Assembly (NCBI RefSeq): GCF_007747795.1
Contig: NZ_CP036275.1
Coordinates: 1,564,501 to 1,628,500, forward strand
Origin: Maioricimonas rarisocia
GTDB lineage: Bacteria; Planctomycetota; Planctomycetia; Planctomycetales; Planctomycetaceae
DNA: 64,000 nucleotides
Reading direction: 5' to 3'
The translations under genes were made by a program, and so were the position numbers. Of this stretch, positions 43,267 through 55,679 are shown piece after piece. Numbering within the stretch: position 1 is the first letter of the stretch; each line of letters starts with the position of its first letter. The notes beneath the pieces were generated by a model. The model was not told the origin of the DNA. It made no database searches and saw only the letters and a list, made by a program, of their open reading frames with translations.

Positions 43267-44676
43267 ATGACGCGAGAGACCAGCAGCGCAGCACTTTCGA
43301 TTCTGGCCATCCTGTCTCTTCTGGCGGTTCCGTCCGTCGTCGAGGCGGCCGAGCAGCCCAATATCATCCTCATCAACTGCGATGATCTGGGCTATGCCGA
43401 CATCGGCTGTTTCGGATCGACGAAGCACCGCACGCCGAACATCGACCGGCTGGCGGCAGAGGGGATGCGGCTGACCAGCTACTACGTCACCAGTGGCGTG
43501 TGCAGTCCGTCGCGGGCGTCGCTGATGACCGGCTGCTACCCGCGGCGGGTCGATCTGCATGTCGATCACCAAGGGGGCTGGGTGCTCTTCCCGCGGGGAA
43601 AGAAGGGACTCAACCCGAGCGAAGTCACGATGGCCGAGGTCCTCAAGGAGGCCGGGTACGCGACGGCGATCGTCGGAAAGTGGCATCTGGGAGATCAGCC
43701 GGAGTTCCTGCCGACCCGGCAGGGCTTCGATCAGTACTTCGGGATTCCGTATTCCAACGATATGGGATGGACCGACCGGAAGGATCGCCGGTACCCACCG
43801 CTGCCGGTGCTCCGCAACGAAGAAGTCGTCGACCAGGAGCCGGATCAGCGCTATCTGACGCAGCGATACACAAAGAAAGCGATCGACTTCATCCGGGCCA
43901 GGTCCGAGGGACCGTTCTTCCTGTACCTGCCGCACTCGATGCCCCACTGGCCACAGTACGCGAGCGAAGACTTCGCCGGCAGGTCGGCCAACGGCAAGTG
44001 GGGGGATGCGGTCGAAGAGATCGACTGGTCCACAGGGCAGATTCTCGAGACGCTGGCCGAACTGGGGATCGAGGACCGCACGCTGGTGCTGTTCATGTCG
44101 GACAACGGCGGGGCGGTCCGGCACGGGGCCTCGAACAAGCCTCTCAGAGGTGGGAAAGGGGGAACGTACGAGGGAGGTCAGCGGGTCTGTTGTGTCGTCC
44201 GCTGGCCGGGGCGCATTCCCGCAGGGGCGACCTGCGACGAACTGACGACGTCGATGGACCTGCTGCCAACGTTCGCCCGACTCGCCGGCGGCACGGTCCC
44301 CGCAGACCGGACAATCGACGGACAGGACATCTGGTCGCTGCTCTCGGGGCAGCCGGGGACGAAAACGCCACACGAGGCCTTCTTCTACTACTGGATGGGG
44401 ACGCTCGAGTGTGTCCGTTCGGGCCCATGGAAGCTGAGAGTCGCGCTGAAGCGGCGCAAGTCTCAAGAGCCTTTCTCGCCGCAACTCTTTAATCTGTCAG
44501 AGGATATCGGCGAGGCGACCGATGTCGCGGCGGATCACCCCGAGGTCGTGGCCAGGTTGCAGAAACTGGCGGAGCAGGCCCGGGAGGAACTGGGGGACGA
44601 TGGCGCGACCGGCTCCGGGCAGCGGAGGGCCGGGTTCGTTGAGGATGCCCGGGCTCTGACCGGCGCCGACGACTGA
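43267..44676 (+). CDS. Exported arylsulfatase-type sulfatase (CSPSR motif)
   Basis: ATG behind GGGGGAA; signal peptide 1-27. The canonical formylglycine motif C79-S-P-S-R83 is followed by ASLMTGCYPRRVDLH. NCDDLGYADIGCFG and SDNGGAVRHGASNKPLRGGKGGTYEGG give the metal site and the sulfate-binding loop of arylsulfatase A-like S1 enzymes. 469 residues, with a C-terminal strand region ending in a low-complexity GTGSGQRR tail. Likely co-transcribed with the upstream acetyl esterase gene (50 bases). Substrate unknown. Confidence 0.9.
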   Translation: MTRETSSAALSILAILSLLAVPSVVEAAEQPNIILINCDDLGYADIGCFGSTKHRTPNIDRLAAEGMRLTSYYVTSGVCSPSRASLMTGCYPRRVDLHVDHQGGWVLFPRGKKGLNPSEVTMAEVLKEAGYATAIVGKWHLGDQPEFLPTRQGFDQYFGIPYSNDMGWTDRKDRRYPPLPVLRNEEVVDQEPDQRYLTQRYTKKAIDFIRARSEGPFFLYLPHSMPHWPQYASEDFAGRSANGKWGDAVEEIDWSTGQILETLAELGIEDRTLVLFMSDNGGAVRHGASNKPLRGGKGGTYEGGQRVCCVVRWPGRIPAGATCDELTTSMDLLPTFARLAGGTVPADRTIDGQDIWSLLSGQPGTKTPHEAFFYYWMGTLECVRSGPWKLRVALKRRKSQEPFSPQLFNLSEDIGEATDVAADHPEVVARLQKLAEQAREELGDDGATGSGQRRAGFVEDARALTGADD

Positions 44677-44719
44677 TCCATTTGGCGCAAAGTCAATTAC
44701 TAAAGCTTCTTCTGTTTGT

Positions 44720-44733
44720 TGCATGTCCATGCA
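44720..44733. promoter_or_regulatory. Candidate MarR operator palindrome
   Basis: TGCATG and CATGCA are separated by TC. The inverted repeat is about 150 bases upstream of the MarR-type gene; MarR proteins usually bind such palindromes near their own promoter. Distance from the promoter makes this uncertain. Confidence 0.3.
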
Positions 44734-44833
44734 TCTGCCCCGATTGGCGGCCATGCGGCGGGTCGGATTCCCATTCACGAGAGAGGGTGTTCTTGTCTTA
44801 AAACCAGGTTTCGCCATATGATGGGTGAGACAA

Positions 44834-44861
44834 TTCACATTCTTACCGTTCTTGATCTAAT
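44834..44861 (+). promoter_or_regulatory. Candidate sigma-70 promoter for the MarR gene
   Basis: TTCACA (44834-44839) and TCTAAT (44856-44861) each match the consensus at five of six bases with a 16-base spacer. Predicted 5' leader is about 20 bases, just enough for the GGAGG ribosome site ahead of the GTG start. Confidence 0.45.
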
Positions 44862-44884
44862 CAGCGTTCCGGCGGAGGTCGACC

Positions 44885-45385
44885 GTGCTCGAGTACGATT
44901 GGGAGAACAGTGTCGGCCACTGGGTTTGTACGACATCTCACATTATGCGTCGGGCTCTGAGCAATCGGCTCTCCCAGGAGGGCATCACGCTTCGCCAGTG
45001 GGAAGTGCTCGCGTGGCTTTCCTGCAACGGCGATGTCTGTCAGGCCCAGCTCGCGGAATGTCTGGGAATTGAGCCGCACACGCTCGCCGGCGTTCTCCGC
45101 CGGATGGAACGGGACGGCTGGCTGAAACGGACCTGCTGCTCCGAAGATCGCCGCCGCAACAAGCTGGTTCCGACCGAGAAGGCCGAGACTGTCTGGGCCG
45201 GTGCCGTCGCCTGGTGCCGACAGGTACGTGCTCAGGCGACTCAGGGATTCTCCGAGGACGAGATCGCCACGTTCCGCGACCTGTGCAGCCGGATTCGCGA
45301 GAACCTCGCCAACGAGGCGGAGTGTGGCAACGGGGTTGCCACGAACGGCAAGTCACTCGAAACCGCCGGCTCGGCCAAGTCGTAG
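44885..45385 (+). CDS. MarR family transcriptional regulator
   Basis: GTG start with a perfect GGAGG seven bases upstream. The 166 residues form a winged helix: LRQWEVLAWLSCNGDVCQAQLAECLGIEPHTLAGVLRRMERDGWLKR is the helix-turn-helix region (positions split here as LRQWEVLAWL and HTLAGVLRRMERDGWLKR), followed by the wing DRRRNKLVPTEKAE. Such proteins repress genes until a ligand or oxidant releases them. Six cysteines (three in the N-terminal half and wing) could make it redox responsive. The gene stands alone between a sulfatase and the giant autotransporter gene; its target is not evident. Confidence 0.88.
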   Translation: MLEYDWENSVGHWVCTTSHIMRRALSNRLSQEGITLRQWEVLAWLSCNGDVCQAQLAECLGIEPHTLAGVLRRMERDGWLKRTCCSEDRRRNKLVPTEKAETVWAGAVAWCRQVRAQATQGFSEDEIATFRDLCSRIRENLANEAECGNGVATNGKSLETAGSAKS

Positions 45386-45561
45386 GGGCCGATCGGGCCT
45401 GCTTTCGGCTGCGTCGATCTTTCAACGGGACCAGGCTGGTTCCACACGTCTGAGCTGAGGGATGCGTTCGCCGCTGCGCTGAACGCCCGAGAGCGATGAC
45501 GCCGCGGCGTTCCCCCCCTGATGTCGCTGCGATACGCCCCCGGTGCCCGCTTTGACCCTGC

Positions 45562-45602
45562 AACAAAAAAACGCCCTGCCTCGCGAGTTGCGGGGCAGGG
45601 CG
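45562..45602 (-). terminator. Rho-independent terminator of the giant autotransporter gene
   Basis: Read leftward, CGCCCTGCC (complement of 45594-45602) pairs with GGCAGGGCG (complement of 45572-45580), followed by seven T residues. It sits about 35 bases after the stop codon. Confidence 0.85.
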
Positions 45603-45636
45603 ATCTCGTCAGATCAGGTGATCAGCGGGTCGGGCG

Positions 45637-48600
45637 TCAGTAGGTGCCCCAGCCGAAGGGCAGTTCTCCGAACAGGTTGGCTCCTGAGAAGAACACACCG
45701 TTCGCTTCGAATGTGGCATCCACCACCGTGGGGTCGCCGACCAGTGTCGGGTCGTCCAGGATGAAGATGTCGCTGATCAGCACCATACCCAGTCCCCGGT
45801 CGGTGTATTCGTTCCCCTGACCGCGGACACGGAAGGTGCTGTCACCCATGCCGGGATAGAGGAAGCTGATACTGCTCGGCGGGACCGGCGGGAACGGGTT
45901 GAGTTCGCCACCGGGGTTCGTGAGATACCGCGAGGCGAGCCGCTGGGCGTTCCGGCGACGGGTGGCCGAGCTGAACGGACCGGAGGAGGGGTCCATCGGA
46001 TCGAAGGTCCGGGACTTGAAGGCCCCTTCTGCGTTGTTGTAGAAGGCTCCCGCCTCGTTGCCAGTCACGATCGAGCGATCGGCGTTGTTGGCTTCGATCG
46101 ACGAGAAGTTGTTGTCGGTGAAGATCAGGTCCATACGGGCCAGCGGATCGCTCTGGTAGCCCATCGGGTTGAACTCCATGTCGTTCCAGGTGCCGCCCGT
46201 CGTGTTGGGATCGACAGTCGAGCGGAACGAGTGGAACAGGATGTCGTCACCGAAGTTACCGTCCAGGGTGTTGCCGGTGACCGATGCCGAGATGCCGCCG
46301 AAGAAGGTGGCCGCGGCGTTCAGCACACCATCACCGTTGATGTCGTTGTCGAGGACGCCGTCGCCGTCGAGGTCTTCGATGTTGAAGCCGGTCGTGGCGA
46401 AGCCGCCGTCAAACGCGAAGCTGAAGCCACCGTCGGTGGTGCCGACCCGAACCACCAGGCCGGTTGCCGGGAAGTTGGTGACGTTGGCACCGTTGCCGAT
46501 GATCTCGTTGTTGTGGATGTCGAGTCGTAGCGAAGTGCGAGGACCGATTCCACCCGATTCACTGAGGGTGTCGCTACTGGGCACGACCTGGCTCTGGTCG
46601 GTGGCGTTCGTGTTGACCACGTAGATGCCCTCGAGCAGGTTGCCCTTCACGTGGTTGCCGATGATCGTCACGTCACCCGTGATGCCACCCACGCCGATGT
46701 TGGTCGTGGACGATTCGGGATCGACGTTGTCGGTGTCGGTGGTGTCCGAGTCGCCGGGACGGTTGAGCAGGTCGATACCGCGGCCCTGGTTCTCGGTGAT
46801 GTTGTTGTTGATCACCGTCAGGAGGCTGCTGATCGCGAAGTCAGGACCGCCAACGGTCGGCTGACTGTCGAAATCATCGACGCCACTCTCGTTGAGCCAT
46901 TCAATACCGTCGCCCACGTTCTCCGAGATGTGGTTACTGACGATGTTGACTTCCTGGTAGGCGTTACCGATCCGGAAATCGTCGTCGATCGGCGTCGGGA
47001 ACTCACCGGCGATCTGCACCGAGTTGTCCCGCGGGAACTCGGGACCATCGATGTTGATACCGGCGTTGACCAGCTGGCCGGCCCCGTTGACGGTACCGTT
47101 CCGCGTGATCACGTTGTTGCCGATCGTCACCACACCGCCGGAGATCACCTGGACACCGTCACCGCCGTTGAGGCTGATCAGGTTGCCCATGCCGGACAGA
47201 TCGCCGATGGCGTTGACGGTCGTATCACCAATGATCAGGCCGGATCCCGGAGCCGCATCGTTCAGCGAGTTGCCGAAGCGACCGTTCAGAGCGATACCGT
47301 CGTTGCCGTTGTTGGTGATCTCGTTGCGTGTCCAGGTACCGGTGATCGTTCGGGAGTCTTCGGCATCGTTCACCAGTTCGGAGACGAAGATACCGTTGAC
47401 CGCGTTGCCGTCGATCAGGTTCAGGTCCATGTCGGCCAGCAGGTCGGCATCGGCCCCGAGTTCGAAGTGAACACCGTGCGTACCGTTGTCGATGATCGTA
47501 TTGCTGTCGATGGTCACCGTGTCAGGCATCATGTTCGGCAGGTTGGCCTGGTTGACCCCCTGGGACGTGATGAACAGACCACGGTTGGCGTTGCTGTCGA
47601 ACAGGTTGTTCTCGATGGTCAGGTTGTTGAACTGACCCCGTTCGGTCCGGACAATCGAGAGACCGTCGTCGCCGTTCCCTTCGAAGATATTGCCGTCACC
47701 CGGTGCCGCACCACCGATCACGAAGTCGTTGAGCTGGGCGGTGTCGGTGCCACGGTTGCCACTGGGATTGTTGCCAGCGATGTCGATCCGCAGACCGTCG
47801 TCCTCGTTGTTGAGGAACATGCTGCGGCGGATGAAGCCGGTCAGCTTGGCGGTGTCACGCAGCCGCAGGGCCACACCTCCACCGAGGAACTCGGTCGTGC
47901 TCGCGTCGTCGACCGCCCCCTCGAAGAGTGAGTTGTCGATTTCGATCGTGTTGATCGAGTCGCCGCGGAGCGTCAGTCCGATGTGGGCGTCGGCGTTGTT
48001 CTGGAACAGGTTGGCGTCGGCGGTGCTGAAGTTTCCGACGAACATGTTCAGGCCACCACCGTGCACGACGCCACCGATACCGCGACCGCTGAGGTCACCG
48101 GCGGTATTGCGTCCGACGAAAGAGTTCCGCAGGACGTTGAGGGTGGTCGTGACGTCAACCGTATCGAACAGGATGCCCTCGGTGCCGCGAATATCGCGGT
48201 CGAAGTTGTTGGCCACGACGTTGCCGAGGTTGATCGTGGACCCGCCGGCACCACCGTCGCCGGTGATGAACATGCCGGCCTCGCCGTTGTTGCTGAAGTC
48301 GTTGTTGGCCACGGTCGGCGTGATGAAGGTACCGCCGTTGCTGTTGGAGATGAGCACACCGTTCAGGCCGTTGTCGGTGAACGTGTTGCGGTCGAAGCCG
48401 GTGAGGTTGATCGTACCGCCGTCGAGGATGAAGGCGATACCGTTCCCGGCGTTGCCGGAGATGGTCAGGTCAAACACACCGGTGTTGATCACACCGCCCG
48501 GTCCGACGACGTAGGAGATGCCGGCACCCAGGCCGGTGGTGGCTCCGTTGCCGGTGAAGCTGTTGGAGAGCGTCGTGAGGCTGGTCTGGATGTTGATGGT

Positions 48601-51126
48601 TCCGGTGAGGGCCGTCGTGACCAGACCGTTGTCCCCGTTGTCGTTGAACTGGTTCCCCAGCAGCGGGTTGATCACGGTGATCGTGCCGCCGGCCATGGTC
48701 TGCAGTTCCAGACCGTCGTCGCCGTTGCTGTTGAACAGGTTGCCCAGCGGGTCGTCGTCCAGGCGATCACCGATATAGTCGAAGGTGATCGTGCCGGAGT
48801 CGGCCAGGACGAAGGCACCGTCGCCGGCATTGTTGGTGAAGCTGTTGCCGTTGAAGGCACTGGCCATGGCCAGCGGATCGGCGACGATGATGGTGCCGTT
48901 GTTGTCGGTGACGAGCCGCAGGCCGTCACCCTGGCCACCGCTGGCGGTGTTTCCACCGAAGTCGTGGAGGTTGATGGTGCTGCCATCGGCGAGCAGGTTG
49001 AAGCCGGCTCCCATCTCGTCGGTGCTGTCCTGTGCGGTGTTGTCCTGAATGTCCAGGTTGGCGGTGGCGCCTCCCTGTGCAACCAGTTCCAGGCCGGTAC
49101 CGGTCGAGGTGAACGTGTTGTCGAAGATGCCGACGTCCCGCAGGCCGCTCAGGTCGCTGGCGTTGATCGTGGAGCCGTTGGCGACGATCTCGACGGCGAT
49201 GCCGCGATCGAGGACACCATTGGTGTTGATGTCTTCGCCAAGGTCGAGAATGCCGTTGCCGTTGACGTCCTCACCACCGTCGAGGATGCCGTTCATGTTG
49301 GTGTCTTCAGACGGCGTGATGAGTCCGTCGCCGTTGGCATCTTCGCCCCGGATCTCGTCGAACGTGTTGTTCTGGACGAGCAGGTCGAGCGTGCCGGTCG
49401 TGTGGTCGAGGGACAGTCCGCGGTTGGAACGGAAGCCGTTGCCGGTCACGACGTTGTTGTTGAAGTCGGCCCGTCCGGCACCGACGTGGGTCACGGCAAC
49501 ACCTTCGATGAAGTTCTGGATGGTGTTGTCGTGGATGTTGAAGCTGTTGATGTTCGTGCCGGAGATGGCGTTGGCCGAACCGCTGGCGTCGATCGTGAAG
49601 CCGGACACCTCGTTGTTATCGGCGAGCGTGATGACGTCGAGCGTCGGAGCGGCACTGTTGGTCAGCAGCGGAGCCACACCGCTGGAAGCGGCCGGCAGGG
49701 TGATCGGACCCAGAGCGGTCTGGATCGTCTGATCGATACCCGCACCGAGCAGCCGCTGGCTGTCGAGCAGAGTGATCGTCGTGTTCAGGTTGGCGTCGCT
49801 GAGGTCGTCGCGTCCCAGAACGTAGACGACGCCGAAGTCGTCGCGTTCTGCCGGTGCGAGGGACATGTATTCCTCAACCGACATGAACGGGTTCTCGAAG
49901 GAACCATCACCGGGCGTGAGCTTGTTCGGATCGATGGTCGCGATGGTCAGGTTGCCACCGCCACCTCCGCCGCCGCCGCCTCCACCACCACCACCGCCAC
50001 CATTGCGGCCGGTGACGACGACGGTCCGGATGATCTGGGTGATTTCGGTCGCGACGCGGTAGTTACGACGATCGGAGGCGAACATGGCCTGGCGAACCGG
50101 ATTCGGCCGGAAGAACTGCGCCGGCGGGCCGTCCGGCAGGGTCAGTTCGAAGTTGACCGAAAGGTTGCTGCCGTACACCTTGTCGCTGGTGATGATCGTG
50201 TTGAGCCAGAAATCCTCGGTGAGCTGGGCTTCCACGCGGGTGCTGATACCGGGGGAGTCCTCGAAGCCGTGGCTGTTGAGGTAGTAGAATCCCAGGCCGA
50301 AATCGAAACCGTAACGGCCCAGCAGCGGAACCGGCGTGCTCGCTTCAATCTCGTACTGCTGATAGGCGGTCTCGACCGACTGGGCGACGTCGACGAGGAT
50401 GTTCGAGCCTTCGATGCGGCCCATGCCGAGGTTCATCGTGCCGAACGTCGTGTGCATGTCACCGATCGGCAGCGTGAATCCACCCCGCAGGCTGAAGAAC
50501 TGTCCGATCGAGGCGAAGTGCATACCGAGCTGGTGGTATTCACCGGCGTGGCCGTCGTCGTAGTCGTACCATCCCGAGACCGAGAAGACGCGGTCGAGGA
50601 CGGGATCGTAGATACGGTGCGTCAGACCGACGTTCGCCGCGGCCCGTCCCTGGTCGGTAATGTTCAGCCGGGGATTGACCGCCAGGATCGACTGGTTGTC
50701 GGCGTACCGCACCGGGATGAAGGCATTGAGGTTGGTGTACCCTTCCTCAATCCCGATGAAGTTGCGGTTGATGCGACCGACCCGGTAGAGGATCGAGGCG
50801 GGATCCTGGGTGACGGCATAGCCGACCCCCGGATCGACCGGGACATTGGGGTCGAGGAAGACGCCCGGAGGGGGCTGGTACTCCTCGAACTGGGTCTTCT
50901 GCACTCCTTGAGGAGCGTCTGCCGGGGGCTCTGCCGGCGGCGTGCCGAGCCGGATGGCCCCCTCAGTGCCGGAGTCTCCGGCAATTGGTGGCGCGGTCTC
51001 CGTCACGGCACTCGTGCCGCCGAGACTCACAACGCCTTCCGACTCGGGATTCTGGGCGAACGCAGTATGGCTCCATGTGGCGCCGATTGCGATCAGTCCC
51101 AGCAAGCACTTCCATGTCCTGTTCAT
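45637..51126 (-). CDS. Giant inverse-autotransporter-like protein with Gly16 linker and beta-helix passenger
   Basis: 1829 residues from an ATG with GGAG upstream. Signal peptide 1-25 (MNRTWKCLLGLIAIGATWSHTAFAQ core). Residues about 80-365 are strand-rich with alternating aromatic and small residues (RINRNFIGIEEGYTNLNAF, VSGWYDYDD, RGGFTLPIGD) and resemble the inverse autotransporter barrel of intimin/invasin type. A run of 16 glycines (376-391) joins it to a passenger of NLF/NTI/GNG-rich right-handed beta-helix coils (about 430-1700) with two clusters of Ca-type DxNGDG loops. The C-terminus is a short globular segment. Surface exposure by type V secretion is inferred. Own terminator; no partner gene. 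Confidence 0.72.
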   Translation of the reverse strand: MNRTWKCLLGLIAIGATWSHTAFAQNPESEGVVSLGGTSAVTETAPPIAGDSGTEGAIRLGTPPAEPPADAPQGVQKTQFEEYQPPPGVFLDPNVPVDPGVGYAVTQDPASILYRVGRINRNFIGIEEGYTNLNAFIPVRYADNQSILAVNPRLNITDQGRAAANVGLTHRIYDPVLDRVFSVSGWYDYDDGHAGEYHQLGMHFASIGQFFSLRGGFTLPIGDMHTTFGTMNLGMGRIEGSNILVDVAQSVETAYQQYEIEASTPVPLLGRYGFDFGLGFYYLNSHGFEDSPGISTRVEAQLTEDFWLNTIITSDKVYGSNLSVNFELTLPDGPPAQFFRPNPVRQAMFASDRRNYRVATEITQIIRTVVVTGRNGGGGGGGGGGGGGGGGNLTIATIDPNKLTPGDGSFENPFMSVEEYMSLAPAERDDFGVVYVLGRDDLSDANLNTTITLLDSQRLLGAGIDQTIQTALGPITLPAASSGVAPLLTNSAAPTLDVITLADNNEVSGFTIDASGSANAISGTNINSFNIHDNTIQNFIEGVAVTHVGAGRADFNNNVVTGNGFRSNRGLSLDHTTGTLDLLVQNNTFDEIRGEDANGDGLITPSEDTNMNGILDGGEDVNGNGILDLGEDINTNGVLDRGIAVEIVANGSTINASDLSGLRDVGIFDNTFTSTGTGLELVAQGGATANLDIQDNTAQDSTDEMGAGFNLLADGSTINLHDFGGNTASGGQGDGLRLVTDNNGTIIVADPLAMASAFNGNSFTNNAGDGAFVLADSGTITFDYIGDRLDDDPLGNLFNSNGDDGLELQTMAGGTITVINPLLGNQFNDNGDNGLVTTALTGTINIQTSLTTLSNSFTGNGATTGLGAGISYVVGPGGVINTGVFDLTISGNAGNGIAFILDGGTINLTGFDRNTFTDNGLNGVLISNSNGGTFITPTVANNDFSNNGEAGMFITGDGGAGGSTINLGNVVANNFDRDIRGTEGILFDTVDVTTTLNVLRNSFVGRNTAGDLSGRGIGGVVHGGGLNMFVGNFSTADANLFQNNADAHIGLTLRGDSINTIEIDNSLFEGAVDDASTTEFLGGGVALRLRDTAKLTGFIRRSMFLNNEDDGLRIDIAGNNPSGNRGTDTAQLNDFVIGGAAPGDGNIFEGNGDDGLSIVRTERGQFNNLTIENNLFDSNANRGLFITSQGVNQANLPNMMPDTVTIDSNTIIDNGTHGVHFELGADADLLADMDLNLIDGNAVNGIFVSELVNDAEDSRTITGTWTRNEITNNGNDGIALNGRFGNSLNDAAPGSGLIIGDTTVNAIGDLSGMGNLISLNGGDGVQVISGGVVTIGNNVITRNGTVNGAGQLVNAGINIDGPEFPRDNSVQIAGEFPTPIDDDFRIGNAYQEVNIVSNHISENVGDGIEWLNESGVDDFDSQPTVGGPDFAISSLLTVINNNITENQGRGIDLLNRPGDSDTTDTDNVDPESSTTNIGVGGITGDVTIIGNHVKGNLLEGIYVVNTNATDQSQVVPSSDTLSESGGIGPRTSLRLDIHNNEIIGNGANVTNFPATGLVVRVGTTDGGFSFAFDGGFATTGFNIEDLDGDGVLDNDINGDGVLNAAATFFGGISASVTGNTLDGNFGDDILFHSFRSTVDPNTTGGTWNDMEFNPMGYQSDPLARMDLIFTDNNFSSIEANNADRSIVTGNEAGAFYNNAEGAFKSRTFDPMDPSSGPFSSATRRRNAQRLASRYLTNPGGELNPFPPVPPSSISFLYPGMGDSTFRVRGQGNEYTDRGLGMVLISDIFILDDPTLVGDPTVVDATFEANGVFFSGANLFGELPFGWGTY
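49954..50001 (-). repeat. Gly16 coding tract
   Basis: Sixteen glycine codons in a row (mixture of ggt, ggc and gga) link the barrel and passenger of the giant autotransporter. The mixed codons make it less prone to slippage than a pure triplet repeat. Confidence 0.9.
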
Positions 51127-51632
51127 CGATTGCTCCAGCGTCCTGCGGACAATCAGTTGCCGTCGCCGAACGTTTCCCAGCCCGTGTCGGGTTGCCCCCC
51201 GACGCGCGCTCCTTCGCGGACCGTCCTCTTCAGAGGGCACGGTGCGGAAAGTGCGCTCGCAGCATCAGTAAGGATGGTGACAGTTATTCAGATGATTCGG
51301 ACTGTGGGGGCAATCGAGTTGAATGGAATTGCTGTTGGGGCAGACGTTGCGGCTTGTTCGTCTGGTGCCGACTCTGCCATGTTTGCCGGCGTGCGTTCGT
51401 AACGTGTTGTGGAGACAGGGGATCGGTCGTGAACGGGGTGTCGGCGCCTGTCTTTTACCCCGTTTGCCTGATTTAACAGCAGGCAGGCCTCGAGGAGGGC
51501 CGGTGTCGCAGTTGTTGGGAAATCGCGGGAATAAACTCCGCGGCAGGGAATCCGTACTGCAGAGACGCGTGTCTGAAGTGACACCGACCGAACAACCGTT
51601 CGTCCATGGTTTAGACCCAGGGAGTAAGACTG
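51127..51632. other. Divergent intergenic region
   Basis: 506 bases between the leftward autotransporter gene and the rightward micro-lipoprotein gene. A relatively AT-rich patch lies around 51270-51330. A 6-bp hairpin TGCCTG/CAGGCA occurs near 51463. No gene or strong promoter was recognised. Confidence 0.4.
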
Positions 51633-51899
51633 ATGAAGAAGCTGACCGCTCTGCTGTGCACGCTCTGCCTGAGCTTCTACCTCGTTGGCTGTGCCCCGGA
51701 AGCTGACGCTCCGACCGATGACGCCGCTGCTCCGGCTGCCGCCGAAGCCGAAGCCGCCGCCGAAGACGCCGCCGATGCTGCTGCCGAAGCCGGCTCTGCC
51801 ACCGGAGAAGCGGCTGAAGAAGCTGCCGAATCTGCCGAAGAATCGGCAGAAGAAGCCGCCGATGCGGCCGAAGAAGCAGCCGAAGAAGCGACCGAGTAG
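51633..51899 (+). CDS. Ala/Glu-rich acidic micro-lipoprotein
   Basis: 88 residues; ATG with GGAG nine bases upstream. Lipoprotein signal MKKLTALLCTLCLSFYLVGC, lipobox YLVGC (Cys20). The mature 69 residues are almost only Ala, Glu and Asp with a few Thr, Ser, Pro and Gly, and contain no Lys, Arg or His at all. Residues 40-88 (AAEAEAAAEDAADAAAEAG and similar) should be a long amphipathic or coiled-coil helix. Small highly acidic lipoproteins of this kind are seen in planctomycetes; function unknown. A terminator follows about 90 bases downstream. Confidence 0.72.
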   Translation: MKKLTALLCTLCLSFYLVGCAPEADAPTDDAAAPAAAEAEAAAEDAADAAAEAGSATGEAAEEAAESAEESAEEAADAAEEAAEEATE

Positions 51900-51990
51900 T
51901 CCGCCAGGATTGGCGACTGCCGGTTGCGGCCGCACGTGCACGATCATCCGTTCTGTCTGGTGATCGCTGAACGCACGGCCCGAAAACAGA

Positions 51991-52030
51991 AAGCCCCTGG
52001 AAACGGTTCTGCCGTCTCCGGGGGCTTTTT
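51991..52030 (+). terminator. Rho-independent terminator after the micro-lipoprotein gene
   Basis: A 16-bp stem (51991-52006 with 52012-52027, one mismatch and one wobble) with loop TTCTG is followed by TTT (five T's including the stem end). Confidence 0.78.
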
Positions 52031-52150
52031 CGTTTGAAGCCTCATCCCGACTGGGGACCCGTCGCCGGGGCATCCTGCGATCCGGGAGCCAGTCGCCGGT
52101 CGCTGAGTGTGTACGACAGGGCAGGGCTCTCCGGTCGCGTCCGGGGAACG

Positions 52151-55618
<3,468 letters not shown>

Positions 55619-55679
55619 GGTCGGTATGTCGTCGAATCGGTGTTGCGGAGGTGGTGTTCCGGAGGGCAGGGGCCTGCGG

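Noticed and set aside
47983-51402. Rightward open frame of 1139 residues opposite the giant autotransporter
   Set aside because: Val/Asp/Gly-rich shadow of Asn/Thr/Asp codons; no ribosome site or signal peptide, while the leftward frame has both.
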